A stretch of DNA of 47,174 nucleotides from a bacterium (GCA_905221545.1 CAJNDO010000013.1:1-47174); one strand, 5' to 3'. Shown: positions 1 to 7,752, counted from the stretch's first letter. Translations and numbers: made by a program. The notes: generated from the sequence alone by a model not told the origin.

Positions 1-77
1 AAAAGGACTCAGTCCTGTGCAATACAGAACTAAATCCTTCGGATAAATTAATTGTCTAACTTTTTGGGGTCAGTACA
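1..77 (+). mobile_element. 3' end of an IS3-family (IS150 group) insertion sequence
   Basis: The first 46 bases read as the last residues of an IS3-type OrfB transposase. They are followed by a sequence whose reverse complement starts TGTACTGACCCCAAAAAGTT, the kind of terminal inverted repeat found in IS150-group elements of streptococci. The blp promoter homology shared with 764 onward starts immediately after it, so the insertion boundary is near 77. The rest of the IS lies outside the window, so whether it is intact cannot be seen. Confidence 0.72.
2..46 (+). CDS. IS3-family transposase OrfB, C-terminal end only
   Basis: This frame is open from the window edge and reads KGLSPVQYRTKSFG followed by TAA. 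The ending GLSPVQYR-x-KS-x is typical of the rve integrase-core transposases (OrfB) of IS150-group elements, which carry out DDE strand transfer. Only 14 residues are visible, so no catalytic residue can be checked and the identification rests on this tail plus the adjacent terminal repeat. Confidence 0.65.
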   Translation, partial: KGLSPVQYRTKSFG

Positions 78-107
78 GTTTTCCATGCTTGCTTTTTAAA
101 TTTTTTA

Positions 108-174
108 ACAATTCAAGATGTTTTGATGACCATTTATGATTTGAGTGATTTTGTAAGCTTAAATAAGGTAAGAT
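108..174 (+). promoter_or_regulatory. BlpR-type direct-repeat promoter, copy 1
   Basis: Two 10-bp half-sites, ACAATTCAAG (108-117) and ACCATTTATG (129-138), start 21 bp apart. This is the two-turn direct-repeat layout bound by the LytTR response regulators BlpR and ComE. A weak -10 (TAAGAT, 169-174) follows. The block from 79 to about 152 is nearly identical to 764-835. It would drive the small gene at 204 in response to the BlpC peptide. The LytTR class is a firm reading; BlpR rather than ComE is inferred from the blp context. Confidence 0.7.
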
Positions 175-203
175 AAAACTAACAAATGTAAAGGGGTATT
201 TTT

Positions 204-413
204 ATGAAAGATATATTCTATATTATTCTCTTCGCTTTTCAAACCTATCTTATTTATCTATCTTTAAGTATCTCTGATAAAAAACAAAGGATCATTGAAT
301 TAACATCATTGAATTGTTTTGTCATATTATTTCTAATCTATGATAAACTAATTTTTCTTTTTATTGCCTATATTTTTTTGATAATTTTTATATTAAACTT
401 GTTCCGTGACTGA
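204..413 (+). CDS. small hydrophobic blp-locus membrane protein (possible immunity protein)
   Basis: A 69-residue protein made of two or three hydrophobic segments (about 5-22, 36-52 and 50-66) separated by a short charged turn (SDKKQR), ending FRD. The ATG at 204 follows an AAAGGGG ribosome site. I do not recognise a named family. Its own BlpR-type promoter and its position in the immunity region of a blp locus suggest a bacteriocin immunity or accessory membrane peptide, but no sequence motif proves this. AT content is high, as is usual for blp cargo genes. Confidence 0.6.
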   Translation: MKDIFYIILFAFQTYLIYLSLSISDKKQRIIELTSLNCFVILFLIYDKLIFLFIAYIFLIIFILNLFRD

Positions 414-503
414 AAAGTGATGTATTATGTGAATGCAAAAACAATGTTACAATTGGCTATTATGGTTGCTTAAAGACTTGAGCTTGTGTACTTGGAGGTA
501 ATT

Positions 504-623
504 ATGGATTTCAAAAGTTTTCTTATTGTTTTTGTTGTTAGTATGCTTATTTCTTTTATTACTTATTTAATTAGGGAAAAATTTTTAAAATCTCCAAAGA
601 AGAATAAAGATAGATCTAATTAG
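504..623 (+). CDS. 39-residue single-span membrane peptide of the blp region
   Basis: ATG at 504 is preceded by a good ribosome site (GGAGG, 494-498). The product has one transmembrane segment (about residues 5-23) and a basic C-terminal tail rich in lysine (KSPKKNKDRSN). It is too short for family assignment. It lies between two BlpR-type promoters and could be transcribed from the first one. It could be an immunity peptide or a decaying fragment; the intact ribosome site and membrane-protein layout favour a real gene. Confidence 0.5.
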   Translation: MDFKSFLIVFVVSMLISFITYLIREKFLKSPKKNKDRSN

Positions 624-790
624 ATAAAAAGATTTTTTATCGCTAGTTTAATCTACAGTGGAGTTTCTTTAATTTTGTTTAGCATGTCAAGATGATATGT
701 GATAGCAGAATGAAAAGTCTACAAACAAGTCGGTATCAAGACAATATAAAGAGGCAAGTATGTTTTTCATGCTTGCTTTTTAAATTTTTT

Positions 791-857
791 ACAATTCAAG
801 AGGTTTTGATGACCATTTACGATTTGAGTGATTCAAGGTCAAAATGAGTGCTATACT
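791..857 (+). promoter_or_regulatory. BlpR-type direct-repeat promoter, copy 2
   Basis: Half-sites ACAATTCAAG (791-800) and ACCATTTACG (812-821) are again 21 bp apart. They are followed by an extended -10, TGCTATACT (849-857). The -10 is stronger than that of copy 1. The flanking block 764-835 duplicates 79-152, so the locus carries two copies of one promoter cassette. Expected output is the immunity operon beginning at 915. Confidence 0.75.
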
Positions 858-914
858 AGCAGTGTAAAGGTTCTTGCTCAACTAAGATAAAGCACACGTT
901 TAGGAGGAAATCTT

Positions 915-1079
915 ATGAAGAAAAAAATACTTGTCATTTTTATCTTGTATCTGATCATGTCCATCTTTCTATATCCGCTTAGGGAGAGTGCTTGGTATCA
1001 TCTATTCTATACCATAGCCTATGTGATTGCGGTTATGATTTATCTTGCTTTAACTAAAAAGAAAGGAGCAAAGAAATGA
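915..1079 (+). CDS. 54-residue two-span blp-operon membrane protein
   Basis: ATG at 915 follows TAGGAGGAAA. The product starts with MKKKILVIF, has hydrophobic segments at about 5-20 and 29-47, and ends with a lysine-rich tail (TKKKGAKK). Its TGA overlaps the ATG of the next gene (ATGA), showing translational coupling. It is the first gene after the second BlpR-type promoter. A small membrane protein of the blp immunity block; its function is not established from sequence. Confidence 0.65.
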   Translation: MKKKILVIFILYLIMSIFLYPLRESAWYHLFYTIAYVIAVMIYLALTKKKGAKK

Positions 1080-1480
1080 AAACTTTTCTTGCTAAAAAAC
1101 GGAACATCTTTCTTGCAAGATTGTTCCTAGGTCAGTTGCCCTTACTTGTCTCTACTTATCTATTTCTATCTCGTCAGTTTTTAAATTTTTCCTTAGTTTT
1201 CCAATTTCTATTAGTGGTTATTAACTTGGCTTCTATTTTGGTTACTGTTTACCTCACTAGGGAAATGAGGGTTGGAGAGTTTGAAGATGATGATTTGGTT
1301 AGTCCTAGAACCAATCAACTCATGTATATTGGCTTGACAGGCTTTATGTCTATTATCTGTTTGTATAGAGGGATCACAGCAGGAGAATACTATCAACAAC
1401 TAATCGCTTATATTGGTGCTATTCTATGCTTGCTTATCATGCTTTTGCTCATTTGGGGCTTGAAGTATTATAAAAAGTAG
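1076..1480 (+). CDS. blpX: blp immunity-region four-span membrane protein, BlpX-like
   Basis: 134 residues with four hydrophobic segments (about 12-30, 38-60, 82-100 and 107-130) and an acidic central loop (EFEDDDLV). Its place directly before a blpY-like CPBP gene and a blpZ-like gene is the order blpX-blpY-blpZ-pncP known from pneumococcal blp loci, and the symbol rests mainly on that synteny. It overlaps the preceding small gene by four bases. A role in immunity to class II bacteriocins is inferred from family context, not from a motif. Confidence 0.6.
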   Translation: MKTFLAKKRNIFLARLFLGQLPLLVSTYLFLSRQFLNFSLVFQFLLVVINLASILVTVYLTREMRVGEFEDDDLVSPRTNQLMYIGLTGFMSIICLYRGITAGEYYQQLIAYIGAILCLLIMLLLIWGLKYYKK

Positions 1481-1566
1481 GGGAAGAGTTTTCTTCTTAA
1501 TCTGGGGCTAGTCTATAGACTGGCAGGAGGAGGTTATCCTGTCTTGTAGATAGTAGGAGGAGTTCT

Positions 1567-2256
1567 ATGAAAAAACACCCTATTCTTTTCAAAACGAGTG
1601 CCATTCTTTCTTATTTGTTTCTGTTTTTCGGATTGTTTTGGACAACCCAATTTTGGAGAAATTATTGGGAGTTTTCGTCTTGGGTAGGAAATCTTATCTG
1701 GATTCGAAACATCATCAGCATTCTCTTTATCGGATTGATGATTTGGATTTTGGTTAGGTCGGGTCATGCTTATCTCTTTCGTATTCCTAGGAAAAAGTGG
1801 TTGAGCTATTCTGTTCTGACGGTATTAGCAGCCATTGTGCTTATCTGCTTTAACTATCTGACAGCTAAACACGTTCAGGGGACCAATGAAGGTTGGAATT
1901 TGTTTATTGCCTATAGTGAGACAAATTTTGCGGAGTTTGGTGTTTACCTAACCTTAATCATACTAGGACCTCTGATGGAAGAATTGGTATGTAGGGGACT
2001 GCTTCAACACGCCTTCTTTAAGAATTCGAGATGGGGGCTGAATCTTCTCTTTCCGTCATTCTTATTTGCCTTGCCCCACTTTTCTATCTTACCAAGTCTC
2101 GCAGATATTTTTGTCTATACGGCAGTGGGCTGTCTATTTGCCTGGCTGACACGTTATACGAAGAGTATCTATCCTTCTTATTCGATTCATATTGTTAATA
2201 ATATCATCGCAAACTTACCATTTTTGCTCACTTTTCTACATAGGGTCTTTGGGTAA
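1567..2256 (+). CDS. blpY: CPBP-family intramembrane metalloprotease, BlpY-like immunity protein
   Basis: 229 residues with about six membrane segments. The three CPBP/Abi motifs are intact: EE-x3-R at E138-E139-R143 (MEELVCRG), F-x3-H ending at H171 (FALPH), and H-x3-N at H208/N212. These residues make the glutamate-base active site of Rce1/CPBP proteases, and many members give self-immunity to bacteriocins. The start follows TAGGAGGAG. It is followed by a blpZ-like and a pncP-like gene, matching pneumococcal blpYZ-pncP. The target substrate is unknown. Confidence 0.82.
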   Translation: MKKHPILFKTSAILSYLFLFFGLFWTTQFWRNYWEFSSWVGNLIWIRNIISILFIGLMIWILVRSGHAYLFRIPRKKWLSYSVLTVLAAIVLICFNYLTAKHVQGTNEGWNLFIAYSETNFAEFGVYLTLIILGPLMEELVCRGLLQHAFFKNSRWGLNLLFPSFLFALPHFSILPSLADIFVYTAVGCLFAWLTRYTKSIYPSYSIHIVNNIIANLPFLLTFLHRVFG

Positions 2257-2297
2257 AAAAATAAAAGGCTTGCTTTTCAGCCATAGAGGAGGTCATC

Positions 2298-2546
2298 ATG
2301 TATAAACACTTATTTTTTCTAGATTCCAAAACCTTAGACTGGTTGACACCTTATATTCTGGTCTTGGCTTCTGACACCATTGCTTTTAATGTTTTTGTGC
2401 TAACCTTTGTATCTGCGGTGGTCTTTAATTCCCTAAATCCCATGCTAGCTTTTATGGCTATCTTCTTAGGAGCTGGCTATGTGGCCGGATTTTGGTTACT
2501 CAAATGGTTTGTTTTGGAAAGGTTAGAGCTTAAGGATGACGTGTAG
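2298..2546 (+). CDS. blpZ: BlpZ-like small membrane protein
   Basis: 82 residues with two or three hydrophobic spans, ending WFVLERLELKDDV. ATG at 2298 follows a GGAGG site (2288-2292). Its position between the blpY-like and pncP-like proteases is that of blpZ. The last 13 codons of this gene, with the sequence leading to the next start, recur at 3378-3452, so it was partly duplicated with its downstream neighbour. Function in immunity is inferred from the locus. Confidence 0.7.
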   Translation: MYKHLFFLDSKTLDWLTPYILVLASDTIAFNVFVLTFVSAVVFNSLNPMLAFMAIFLGAGYVAGFWLLKWFVLERLELKDDV

Positions 2547-2576
2547 GGAAGTCTGTTTGGTAGGGAGGATAGTTTT

Positions 2577-3188
2577 ATGGCCATTTTCAATAAATGTCAT
2601 ACCTTGTTTTTGGGATTCTTAGTATTTGCAATCGTTGGTGCAGCGGGATATTCTATTAATCAAGGAGATTATTTTCAACACCAGTACACATTCATTGTTG
2701 TAAAGAGTCTCTTGCTTTTCCTTAGTTTTGGCTATGCGAAATGGTTTGATATGATTTCTTTTGGGATGTTAAGCAGGAAACAACTCTTGCTGTTCATTGG
2801 AATTTTTCTTCTCACTGTGCTGGTAAGTATTAGCTATCATGCTTTTTTCTCAGTTGTTTCTGGTGCTTCGGATCAACACCTTGAGGAAGCTAGTAAAGGA
2901 CTTTCGCTTTCCTTTATTGTTAGTGCTACAGTTTTGGCACCTACCCAGGAGGAATTCATGTTTAGAGGAATTCTTCAAGGTGCGGTTTTTGACAATTCTT
3001 GGCTGGGGCTTGTGCTGACATCCTCTCTCTTTTCTTTCATGCATGAACCTTATGATATTCCTTCGTTTTGCTATTATCTTTTCGGGGGCTTGTTGCTGGG
3101 TTTTGCTTATAAAAAGAGCCAAAATCTATGGGTCTCCACTTTAGTCCATATGTTTTACAACAGTTTGCCACTCTTAACTTATATTTAA
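2577..3188 (+). CDS. pncP: CPBP-family intramembrane metalloprotease (PncP-like), copy 1
   Basis: 203 residues, multi-span. Intact CPBP motifs: E125-E126-x3-R130 (QEEFMFRG), H156 in FSFMH, and H191/N195 in HMFYN. It is paralogous to the gene at 3453. Residues about 131-190 are almost identical between the two copies, whereas the N-terminal 60 residues have diverged. Its last codons run directly into a BOX element at about 3183, so the C-terminal end (LLTYI) and stop may have been remodelled by that insertion. Likely a bacteriocin-immunity protease; substrate unknown. Confidence 0.78.
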   Translation: MAIFNKCHTLFLGFLVFAIVGAAGYSINQGDYFQHQYTFIVVKSLLLFLSFGYAKWFDMISFGMLSRKQLLLFIGIFLLTVLVSISYHAFFSVVSGASDQHLEEASKGLSLSFIVSATVLAPTQEEFMFRGILQGAVFDNSWLGLVLTSSLFSFMHEPYDIPSFCYYLFGGLLLGFAYKKSQNLWVSTLVHMFYNSLPLLTYI

Positions 3189-3382
3189 TGAAAATCAAAG
3201 AGCAAACTAGGAAACTAGCCGCAGGTTGCTCAAAGCACTGCTTTGAGGCTGTAGATAGAACTGACGAAGTCAGCTCAAAGCACTGCTTTGAGGTTGTGGA
3301 TAGAACTGACGAAGTCAGTAACCATACTTACGGCAAGGCGACGTTGACGTGGTTTGAAGAGATTTTCGAAGAGTATAAAATG
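3183..3382 (+). repeat. BOX element with two tandem boxB units (A1-B2-C1)
   Basis: Reading left to right: a boxC-like part (3183-3228), two 45-bp boxB copies (3229-3273 and 3274-3318), and boxA (3319-3382), which includes TACGGCAAGGCGACG, the segment matched by the standard BOX-A1R typing primer. BOX repeats are non-coding, mobile in trans and variable in boxB number in S. pneumoniae and relatives. This copy starts at the stop codon of the first pncP-like gene and abuts the blpZ remnant, so it marks the junction of the tandem duplication. Confidence 0.9.
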
Positions 3383-3415
3383 GTTTGTTTTAGAAAGACT
3401 AGCTCTAAAGGATGA
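3378..3415 (+). pseudogene. duplicated 3' remnant of blpZ
   Basis: This stretch reads WFVLERLALKDDL then TAG, nearly the same as the end of blpZ (WFVLERLELKDDV). The 37 bases that follow, up to the next start codon, also match 2547-2576 closely (GGGAAGTCTGTTTGGT shared). It has no start codon of its own and is joined to the end of the BOX element. It shows that the unit [blpZ end + pncP] was duplicated in tandem. Confidence 0.8.
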
Positions 3416-3452
3416 CTTGTAGGGAAGTCTGTTTGGTGAGGAGGATAATTTT

Positions 3453-4064
3453 ATGGAGTTCTTTGATAAATTTCATGCCTTTTGTTTTGGATTTTTAGTA
3501 CTACTAATCGTCATTACAGTTCCTTATACGATTAACCACGGGGATTTTTTTCAAAATGAATCTGAATTGATTATTGTAAGTCTTCTAGTAACCTCGCTGA
3601 GTGTTGCTTATGCTAGAAAGTTTGAAATGATTTCTTTTGGGATGTTAAGTAAGAAACAAATTTTGCTTTTCACTGCTATCTTTCTTCTAAGTGTACTTGA
3701 GACGCTGGTTTATATTCATTTCTTCGCTGTTTCTTCTGGCGCAGGAGTTCAACACTTGGCGGAAGTCAGCAGAGGAATTTCTCTGTCTTTGATTTTGACT
3801 ACCTCAGTTTTTGGACCCGTCCAGGAGGAACTCATTTTCAGAGGACTTCTTCAAGGTGCTGTTTTTGACAATTCTTGGTTAGGGCTTGTGCTAACTTCCT
3901 CTCTCTTTTCTTTCATGCATGGACCTTCTAATGTCTCTTCGTTTATTTTTTATCTACTTGGGGGCTTGTTACTGGGCTTTGCTTATAAAAAGAGCCAAAA
4001 CCTATGGGTTTCTACTCTAGTTCACATGTTTTACAATGCTTGGCCACTCTTATATTATTTATAA
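3453..4064 (+). CDS. CPBP-family intramembrane metalloprotease (PncP-like), copy 2
   Basis: 203 residues, same length as the copy at 2577. CPBP motifs at the same positions: E125-E126-x3-R130 (QEELIFRG), H156 (FSFMH), H191/N195 (HMFYN). It differs from copy 1 mostly in residues 1-120, the part most likely to determine specificity, while the catalytic half is conserved. The ATG follows GAGGAGG. It is the last gene before a strong terminator. Both copies seem functional, so the pair may widen bacteriocin immunity. Confidence 0.78.
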   Translation: MEFFDKFHAFCFGFLVLLIVITVPYTINHGDFFQNESELIIVSLLVTSLSVAYARKFEMISFGMLSKKQILLFTAIFLLSVLETLVYIHFFAVSSGAGVQHLAEVSRGISLSLILTTSVFGPVQEELIFRGLLQGAVFDNSWLGLVLTSSLFSFMHGPSNVSSFIFYLLGGLLLGFAYKKSQNLWVSTLVHMFYNAWPLLYYL

Positions 4065-4074
4065 AAATTATGAA

Positions 4075-4105
4075 AGGTAAGCAGAAGACGGTGCTTACCT
4101 TTTTC
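4075..4105 (+). terminator. rho-independent terminator of the blp immunity operon
   Basis: Stem AGGTAAGC (4075-4082) pairs with GCTTACCT (4093-4100), followed by five T. It lies 10 bases after the second PncP-like gene. The complementary strand also has a U-rich 3' flank, so it may act both ways. Confidence 0.85.
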
Positions 4106-4224
4106 TTTCTATAATGATACCTAAGGCAATCCAGAGGCTTTTCTTTGAGAATCGGGTGTGGACTGGTTGACGAATAGGCCAAAAACTAGTAGAATAGTAA
4201 GGAAACTTTATACGGAGGAAAGAA

Positions 4225-5019
4225 ATGGATTTGGGTGATAATGAGCTAACACTGACTCCCATACCTGGGAAAAGTGGCAAGGCTTATATGGGCAGCTATC
4301 CTGATGGGAAGCGCATCTTTGTAAAAATGAACACCTCTCCAATCCTACCTGGTCTAGCTAGAGAACAAATTGCTCCACAATTATTATGGAGTCGCCGTTT
4401 GGCAGATGGGCGTGATATGTGTGCTCAAGAATGGTTGACAGGCAAGATATTGACCCCCTATGATATGAATCGTAAACAAATCGTCAATATTTTAACCCGC
4501 CTACATCGCTCACGTCCTTTGATGACACAGTTGAGTCGTTTGGGCTATGCCATGGAAACACCTGTAGACTTACTACAGTCTTGGCAAGAAACGGCTCCAG
4601 ATGCTTTGCGTAAAAATCATTTTATCAGTGAAGTGATGGCTGATTTACGTCAGACTATTCCAGGATTTAGAGAGGACTATGCGACCATTGTCCATGGAGA
4701 TGTACGACATAGTAATTGGATTGAGACAGACAGTGGCTTGATTTATTTGGTGGATTGGGATTCGGTTCGCTTGACTGACCGCATGTTTGACGTGGCTCAC
4801 ATGCTCTGCCATTATATTCCAGAACATCAGTGGAAGGAATGGTTGACCTACTACGGTTATAAGTACAATCAAACGGTATTAAATAAATTGTATTGGTATG
4901 GTCAATTGTCTTATTTGAGCCAGATTTCCAAGTATTATATGAACCAAGATTTAGAAAATGTCAATCGGGAGATTCATGGCTTGCGTCACTTCCGAGACAA
5001 GTATGGAAAGAGAAGATGA
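4225..5019 (+). CDS. ccrZ: CcrZ, aminoglycoside-phosphotransferase-fold cell-cycle regulator
   Basis: 264 residues with a choline/aminoglycoside kinase fold. The Brenner motif is HGDVRHSN (H157, D159, N164) and the metal-binding site is DWDS (D177). In pneumococcus the gene directly before trmB encodes CcrZ, which binds FtsZ and coordinates division with DnaA-dependent replication initiation; H157 and D177 of that protein correspond to residues seen here. The start follows ACGGAGGAAAG. Its TGA overlaps the trmB ATG (ATGA). Older annotations call it phosphotransferase or choline kinase. Confidence 0.85.
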   Translation: MDLGDNELTLTPIPGKSGKAYMGSYPDGKRIFVKMNTSPILPGLAREQIAPQLLWSRRLADGRDMCAQEWLTGKILTPYDMNRKQIVNILTRLHRSRPLMTQLSRLGYAMETPVDLLQSWQETAPDALRKNHFISEVMADLRQTIPGFREDYATIVHGDVRHSNWIETDSGLIYLVDWDSVRLTDRMFDVAHMLCHYIPEHQWKEWLTYYGYKYNQTVLNKLYWYGQLSYLSQISKYYMNQDLENVNREIHGLRHFRDKYGKRR

Positions 5020-5651
5020 GAGTTAGAAATCGTAAAGGGGCGACAGAATTACTAGAGGCAAATCCCCAGTATGTGGTCCTCAATCCCTTGGAAGCCAAGG
5101 GAAAATGGCGGGACTTGTTTGGAAATGATAATCCCATTCATGTGGAAGTAGGAAGTGGCAAGGGTGCCTTTGTTTCAGGTATGGCCAAACAAAACCCTGA
5201 TATTAACTATATCGGGATTGATATTCAAAAGTCTGTTTTGAGTTACGCTTTGGACAAGGTTCTTGAAGTTGGAGTGCCTAACATCAAGCTCTTGTGGGTG
5301 GATGGTTCTGATCTGACGGACTACTTTGAAGACGGTGAGATTGATCGCTTGTATCTGAACTTTTCAGATCCATGGCCTAAAAAGCGTCATGAAAAGCGTC
5401 GTTTGACCTACAAGACCTTCTTGGATACCTTCAAGCGTATCTTGCCTGAAAATGGAGAAATTCATTTCAAGACGGATAACCGTGGCTTGTTTGAGTACAG
5501 TTTAGTGAGCTTTTCTCAGTATGGCATGAAACTTAATGGTGTCTGGCTAGATTTACATGCCAGTGATTTTGAAGGCAATGTCATGACAGAATACGAGCAA
5601 AAATTCTCAAACAAGGGGCAAGTTATCTACCGAGTTGAGGCAGAATTTTAA
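5016..5651 (+). CDS. trmB: tRNA (guanine-N7-)-methyltransferase TrmB
   Basis: 211 residues. The SAM-binding motif VEVGSGKG is at about residues 43-50, and the TrmB signature [14 protein letters not shown] lies downstream. It forms m7G46 in the variable loop of tRNA. I chose the ATG at 5016, overlapping the ccrZ stop, instead of the longer frame starting at 4893: the short form has the normal family length and starts MRVRNRKGA. It is co-transcribed and translationally coupled with ccrZ. Confidence 0.95.
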   Translation: MRVRNRKGATELLEANPQYVVLNPLEAKGKWRDLFGNDNPIHVEVGSGKGAFVSGMAKQNPDINYIGIDIQKSVLSYALDKVLEVGVPNIKLLWVDGSDLTDYFEDGEIDRLYLNFSDPWPKKRHEKRRLTYKTFLDTFKRILPENGEIHFKTDNRGLFEYSLVSFSQYGMKLNGVWLDLHASDFEGNVMTEYEQKFSNKGQVIYRVEAEF

Positions 5652-5688
5652 GAAATAGCCTGAAATCAGGCTGTATAAGTGCTTTTGC

Positions 5689-5717
5689 TTTACATAAGTT
5701 GGCAAACGTGCTATACT
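5689..5717 (+). promoter_or_regulatory. promoter of the rimP-nusA-infB operon
   Basis: -35 TTTACA (5689-5694), 17-bp spacer, and -10 TATACT (5712-5717) with the extended TG two bases upstream (5709-5710). It is the only good promoter in the 126-bp gap before rimP and leaves a leader of about 55 bases. Confidence 0.75.
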
Positions 5718-5777
5718 AAGAGTAAGAATATGAGAAAGTGAGGCGGGGAAATATCTTCGCCTCTTGCTTATGAGGAG

Positions 5778-6257
5778 GTGGACGCAATCGCAACAATCGT
5801 AGAATTAGTCAGAGAAGTTGTAGAACCTGTCATTCAAGCTCCTTTCGAACTCGTGGATATCGAGTACGGAAAGATTGGCAGTGACATGATTCTCAGTATT
5901 TTTGTAGATAAACCTGAAGGAATTACCTTGAACGACACGGCGGACTTGACAGAAATTATCAGTCCTGTCCTTGACACCATCAAGCCAGATCCCTTCCCAG
6001 AACAATATTTCCTAGAAATCACCAGTCCAGGCTTGGAACGTCCTTTGAAAACCAAGGATGCCGTCGCTGGAGCAGTTGGGAAATACATCCATGTCGGGCT
6101 CTACCAAGCCATCGATAAGCAAAAGGTCTTTGAAGGAACCTTGTTGGCCTTCGAAGAGGACGAGTTGACTATGGAGTATATGGACAAGACACGTAAGAAA
6201 ACTGTCCAAATTCCATACAGTTTAGTATCAAAAGCACGTTTAGCAGTTAAATTATAG
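5778..6257 (+). CDS. rimP: ribosome maturation factor RimP
   Basis: 159 residues if read from the conventional GTG at 5778. RimP helps assemble the 30S head. The two-domain RimP pattern is present: FELVDIEY in the N-terminal alpha/beta part, the [11 protein letters not shown] motif, then an SH3-like C-terminal part. The start is odd. The strong ribosome site AGGAGGTG (5773-5780) overlaps the GTG itself, so spacing is impossible for that codon. The first in-frame codon at proper distance is ATC at 5787, eight bases after GGAGG. The true start may therefore be a non-canonical AUC. Confidence 0.93.
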   Translation: MDAIATIVELVREVVEPVIQAPFELVDIEYGKIGSDMILSIFVDKPEGITLNDTADLTEIISPVLDTIKPDPFPEQYFLEITSPGLERPLKTKDAVAGAVGKYIHVGLYQAIDKQKVFEGTLLAFEEDELTMEYMDKTRKKTVQIPYSLVSKARLAVKL

Positions 6258-6300
6258 AAAAAGAAAGGATAGCTTTTGAGGATTCAAAAGTGAAGAAAAC

Positions 6301-7437
6301 ATGAGTAAAGAAATGCTAGAGGCCTTCCGCATTTTGGAAGAAGACAAGGGAATCAAAAAAGAAGATATCATCGACGCAGTAGTAGAGTCGCTTCGTTCCG
6401 CTTATCGCAGACGCTATGGTCAATCAGACAGCGTAGCTATTGACTTCAACGAGAAAACAGGTGATTTTACAGTTTATACTGTCCGTGAAGTTGTTGATGA
6501 AGTATTTGATAGCCGTTTGGAAATCAGCTTGAAAGATGCTCTTGCCATTAATTCAGCCTATGAGCTTGGTGATAAAATCAAGTTTGAAGAAGCACCTGCT
6601 GAGTTTGGTCGTGTAGCAGCCCAATCTGCCAAACAAACCATCATGGAAAAAATGCGCAAGCAAACACGTGCCATTACTTACAATACATACAAAGAACATG
6701 AGCAAGAAATCATGTCTGGTACTGTAGAACGTTTTGACAACCGCTTTATCTACGTCAACCTTGGGAGCATCGAAGCCCAATTGTCAAAACAAGACCAAAT
6801 CCCTGGAGAAGTTTTTGCTTCCCATGATCGTATTGAAGTCTATGTTTACAAGGTTGAAGATAACCCTCGTGGTGTCAACGTCTTTGTAAGCCGTAGCCAT
6901 CCAGAAATGATCAAACGCTTGATGGAGCAAGAAATTCCAGAAGTTTATGACGGAACAGTTGAAATCATGAGCGTGGCTCGTGAAGCTGGTGACCGTACGA
7001 AGGTTGCCGTTCGTAGTCACAATCCAAACGTGGATGCTATCGGTACAATCGTTGGACGTGGTGGTGCTAATATCAAGAAGATTACTAGCAAATTCCACCC
7101 AGCTCGCTACGATGCTAAGAATGATCGCATGGTACCAATCGAAGAAAATATCGACGTTATCGAGTGGGTAGCAGATCCAGCTGAATTTATCTACAATGCC
7201 ATCGCTCCTGCTGAAGTTGACCAAGTTATCTTTGACGAAAACGACAGCAAACGTGCCTTGGTGGTTGTTCCTGATAATAAGCTTTCTCTTGCCATCGGTC
7301 GTCGTGGGCAAAACGTTCGTTTGGCAGCTCACTTGACTGGTTACCGTATCGATATCAAGTCTGCTAGTGAATTTGAAACCATGGAAGACGCTGCTCCAGT
7401 AGATTTGGAAGCAGAAAACGATACTGTAGAAGAATAA
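6301..7437 (+). CDS. nusA: transcription termination/antitermination protein NusA
   Basis: 378 residues, the short Gram-positive form. It has an N-terminal RNA-polymerase-binding domain (1 to about 130), an S1 domain (about 135-200, SGTVERFDNRFIYVNLG), then KH1 and KH2 with GXXG loops (VGRGGANIKK and IGRRGQNVRL). It ends in an acidic tail (VDLEAENDTVEE) without the C-terminal repeats of the E. coli protein. It modulates pausing, termination and antitermination. It lies in the usual rimP-nusA-ylxR-ylxQ-infB order. Confidence 0.97.
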   Translation: MSKEMLEAFRILEEDKGIKKEDIIDAVVESLRSAYRRRYGQSDSVAIDFNEKTGDFTVYTVREVVDEVFDSRLEISLKDALAINSAYELGDKIKFEEAPAEFGRVAAQSAKQTIMEKMRKQTRAITYNTYKEHEQEIMSGTVERFDNRFIYVNLGSIEAQLSKQDQIPGEVFASHDRIEVYVYKVEDNPRGVNVFVSRSHPEMIKRLMEQEIPEVYDGTVEIMSVAREAGDRTKVAVRSHNPNVDAIGTIVGRGGANIKKITSKFHPARYDAKNDRMVPIEENIDVIEWVADPAEFIYNAIAPAEVDQVIFDENDSKRALVVVPDNKLSLAIGRRGQNVRLAAHLTGYRIDIKSASEFETMEDAAPVDLEAENDTVEE

Positions 7438-7458
7438 AAGCTGCTAGAGGAGGGAAAG

Positions 7459-7752
7459 ATGAAAACGAGAAAAATCCCTTTGCGCAAGTCTGTTGTCTCT
7501 AATGAAGTGATTGATAAGCGTGATTTGCTCCGCATTGTCAAGAACAAGGAAGGACAAGTCTTTATCGATCCTACAGGCAAGGCCAATGGCCGCGGCGCTT
7601 ATATCAAGCTAGACAATGCAGAGGCCCTAGAGGCGAAAAAGAAGAAGGTCTTTAACCGCAGCTTTAATATGGAAGTTGAAGAAAGCTTTTATGACGAGTT
7701 GATCGCTTATGTGGATCACAAAGTGAAAAGAAGAGAGTTAGGACTTGAATAA
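7459..7752 (+). CDS. rnpM: YlxR/RnpM RNA-binding protein
   Basis: 97 residues of the YlxR (DUF448) family. The GRGAY motif (residues about 46-50) and the RKIPLRKSVVS start are typical. B. subtilis YlxR, now called RnpM, binds the RNase P RNA and modulates its activity; transfer of that role here is by homology. ATG follows AGGAGGGAAAG. The stop overlaps the next gene's TTG start. Confidence 0.88.
   Translation: MKTRKIPLRKSVVSNEVIDKRDLLRIVKNKEGQVFIDPTGKANGRGAYIKLDNAEALEAKKKKVFNRSFNMEVEESFYDELIAYVDHKVKRRELGLE

Noticed and set aside
3128..3415. Open frame of 95 codons (plus strand) over the first BOX element
   Set aside because: It is the well-known spurious frame of BOX repeats (KIKEQTRKLAAGCSKHCFE type) running out of pncP in another frame. 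The same frame appears at 11976-12164 on the minus strand in another BOX.
4893..5015. N-terminal extension of trmB
   Set aside because: It would overlap ccrZ by 124 bases, and the family starts at the ATG overlapping the ccrZ stop.
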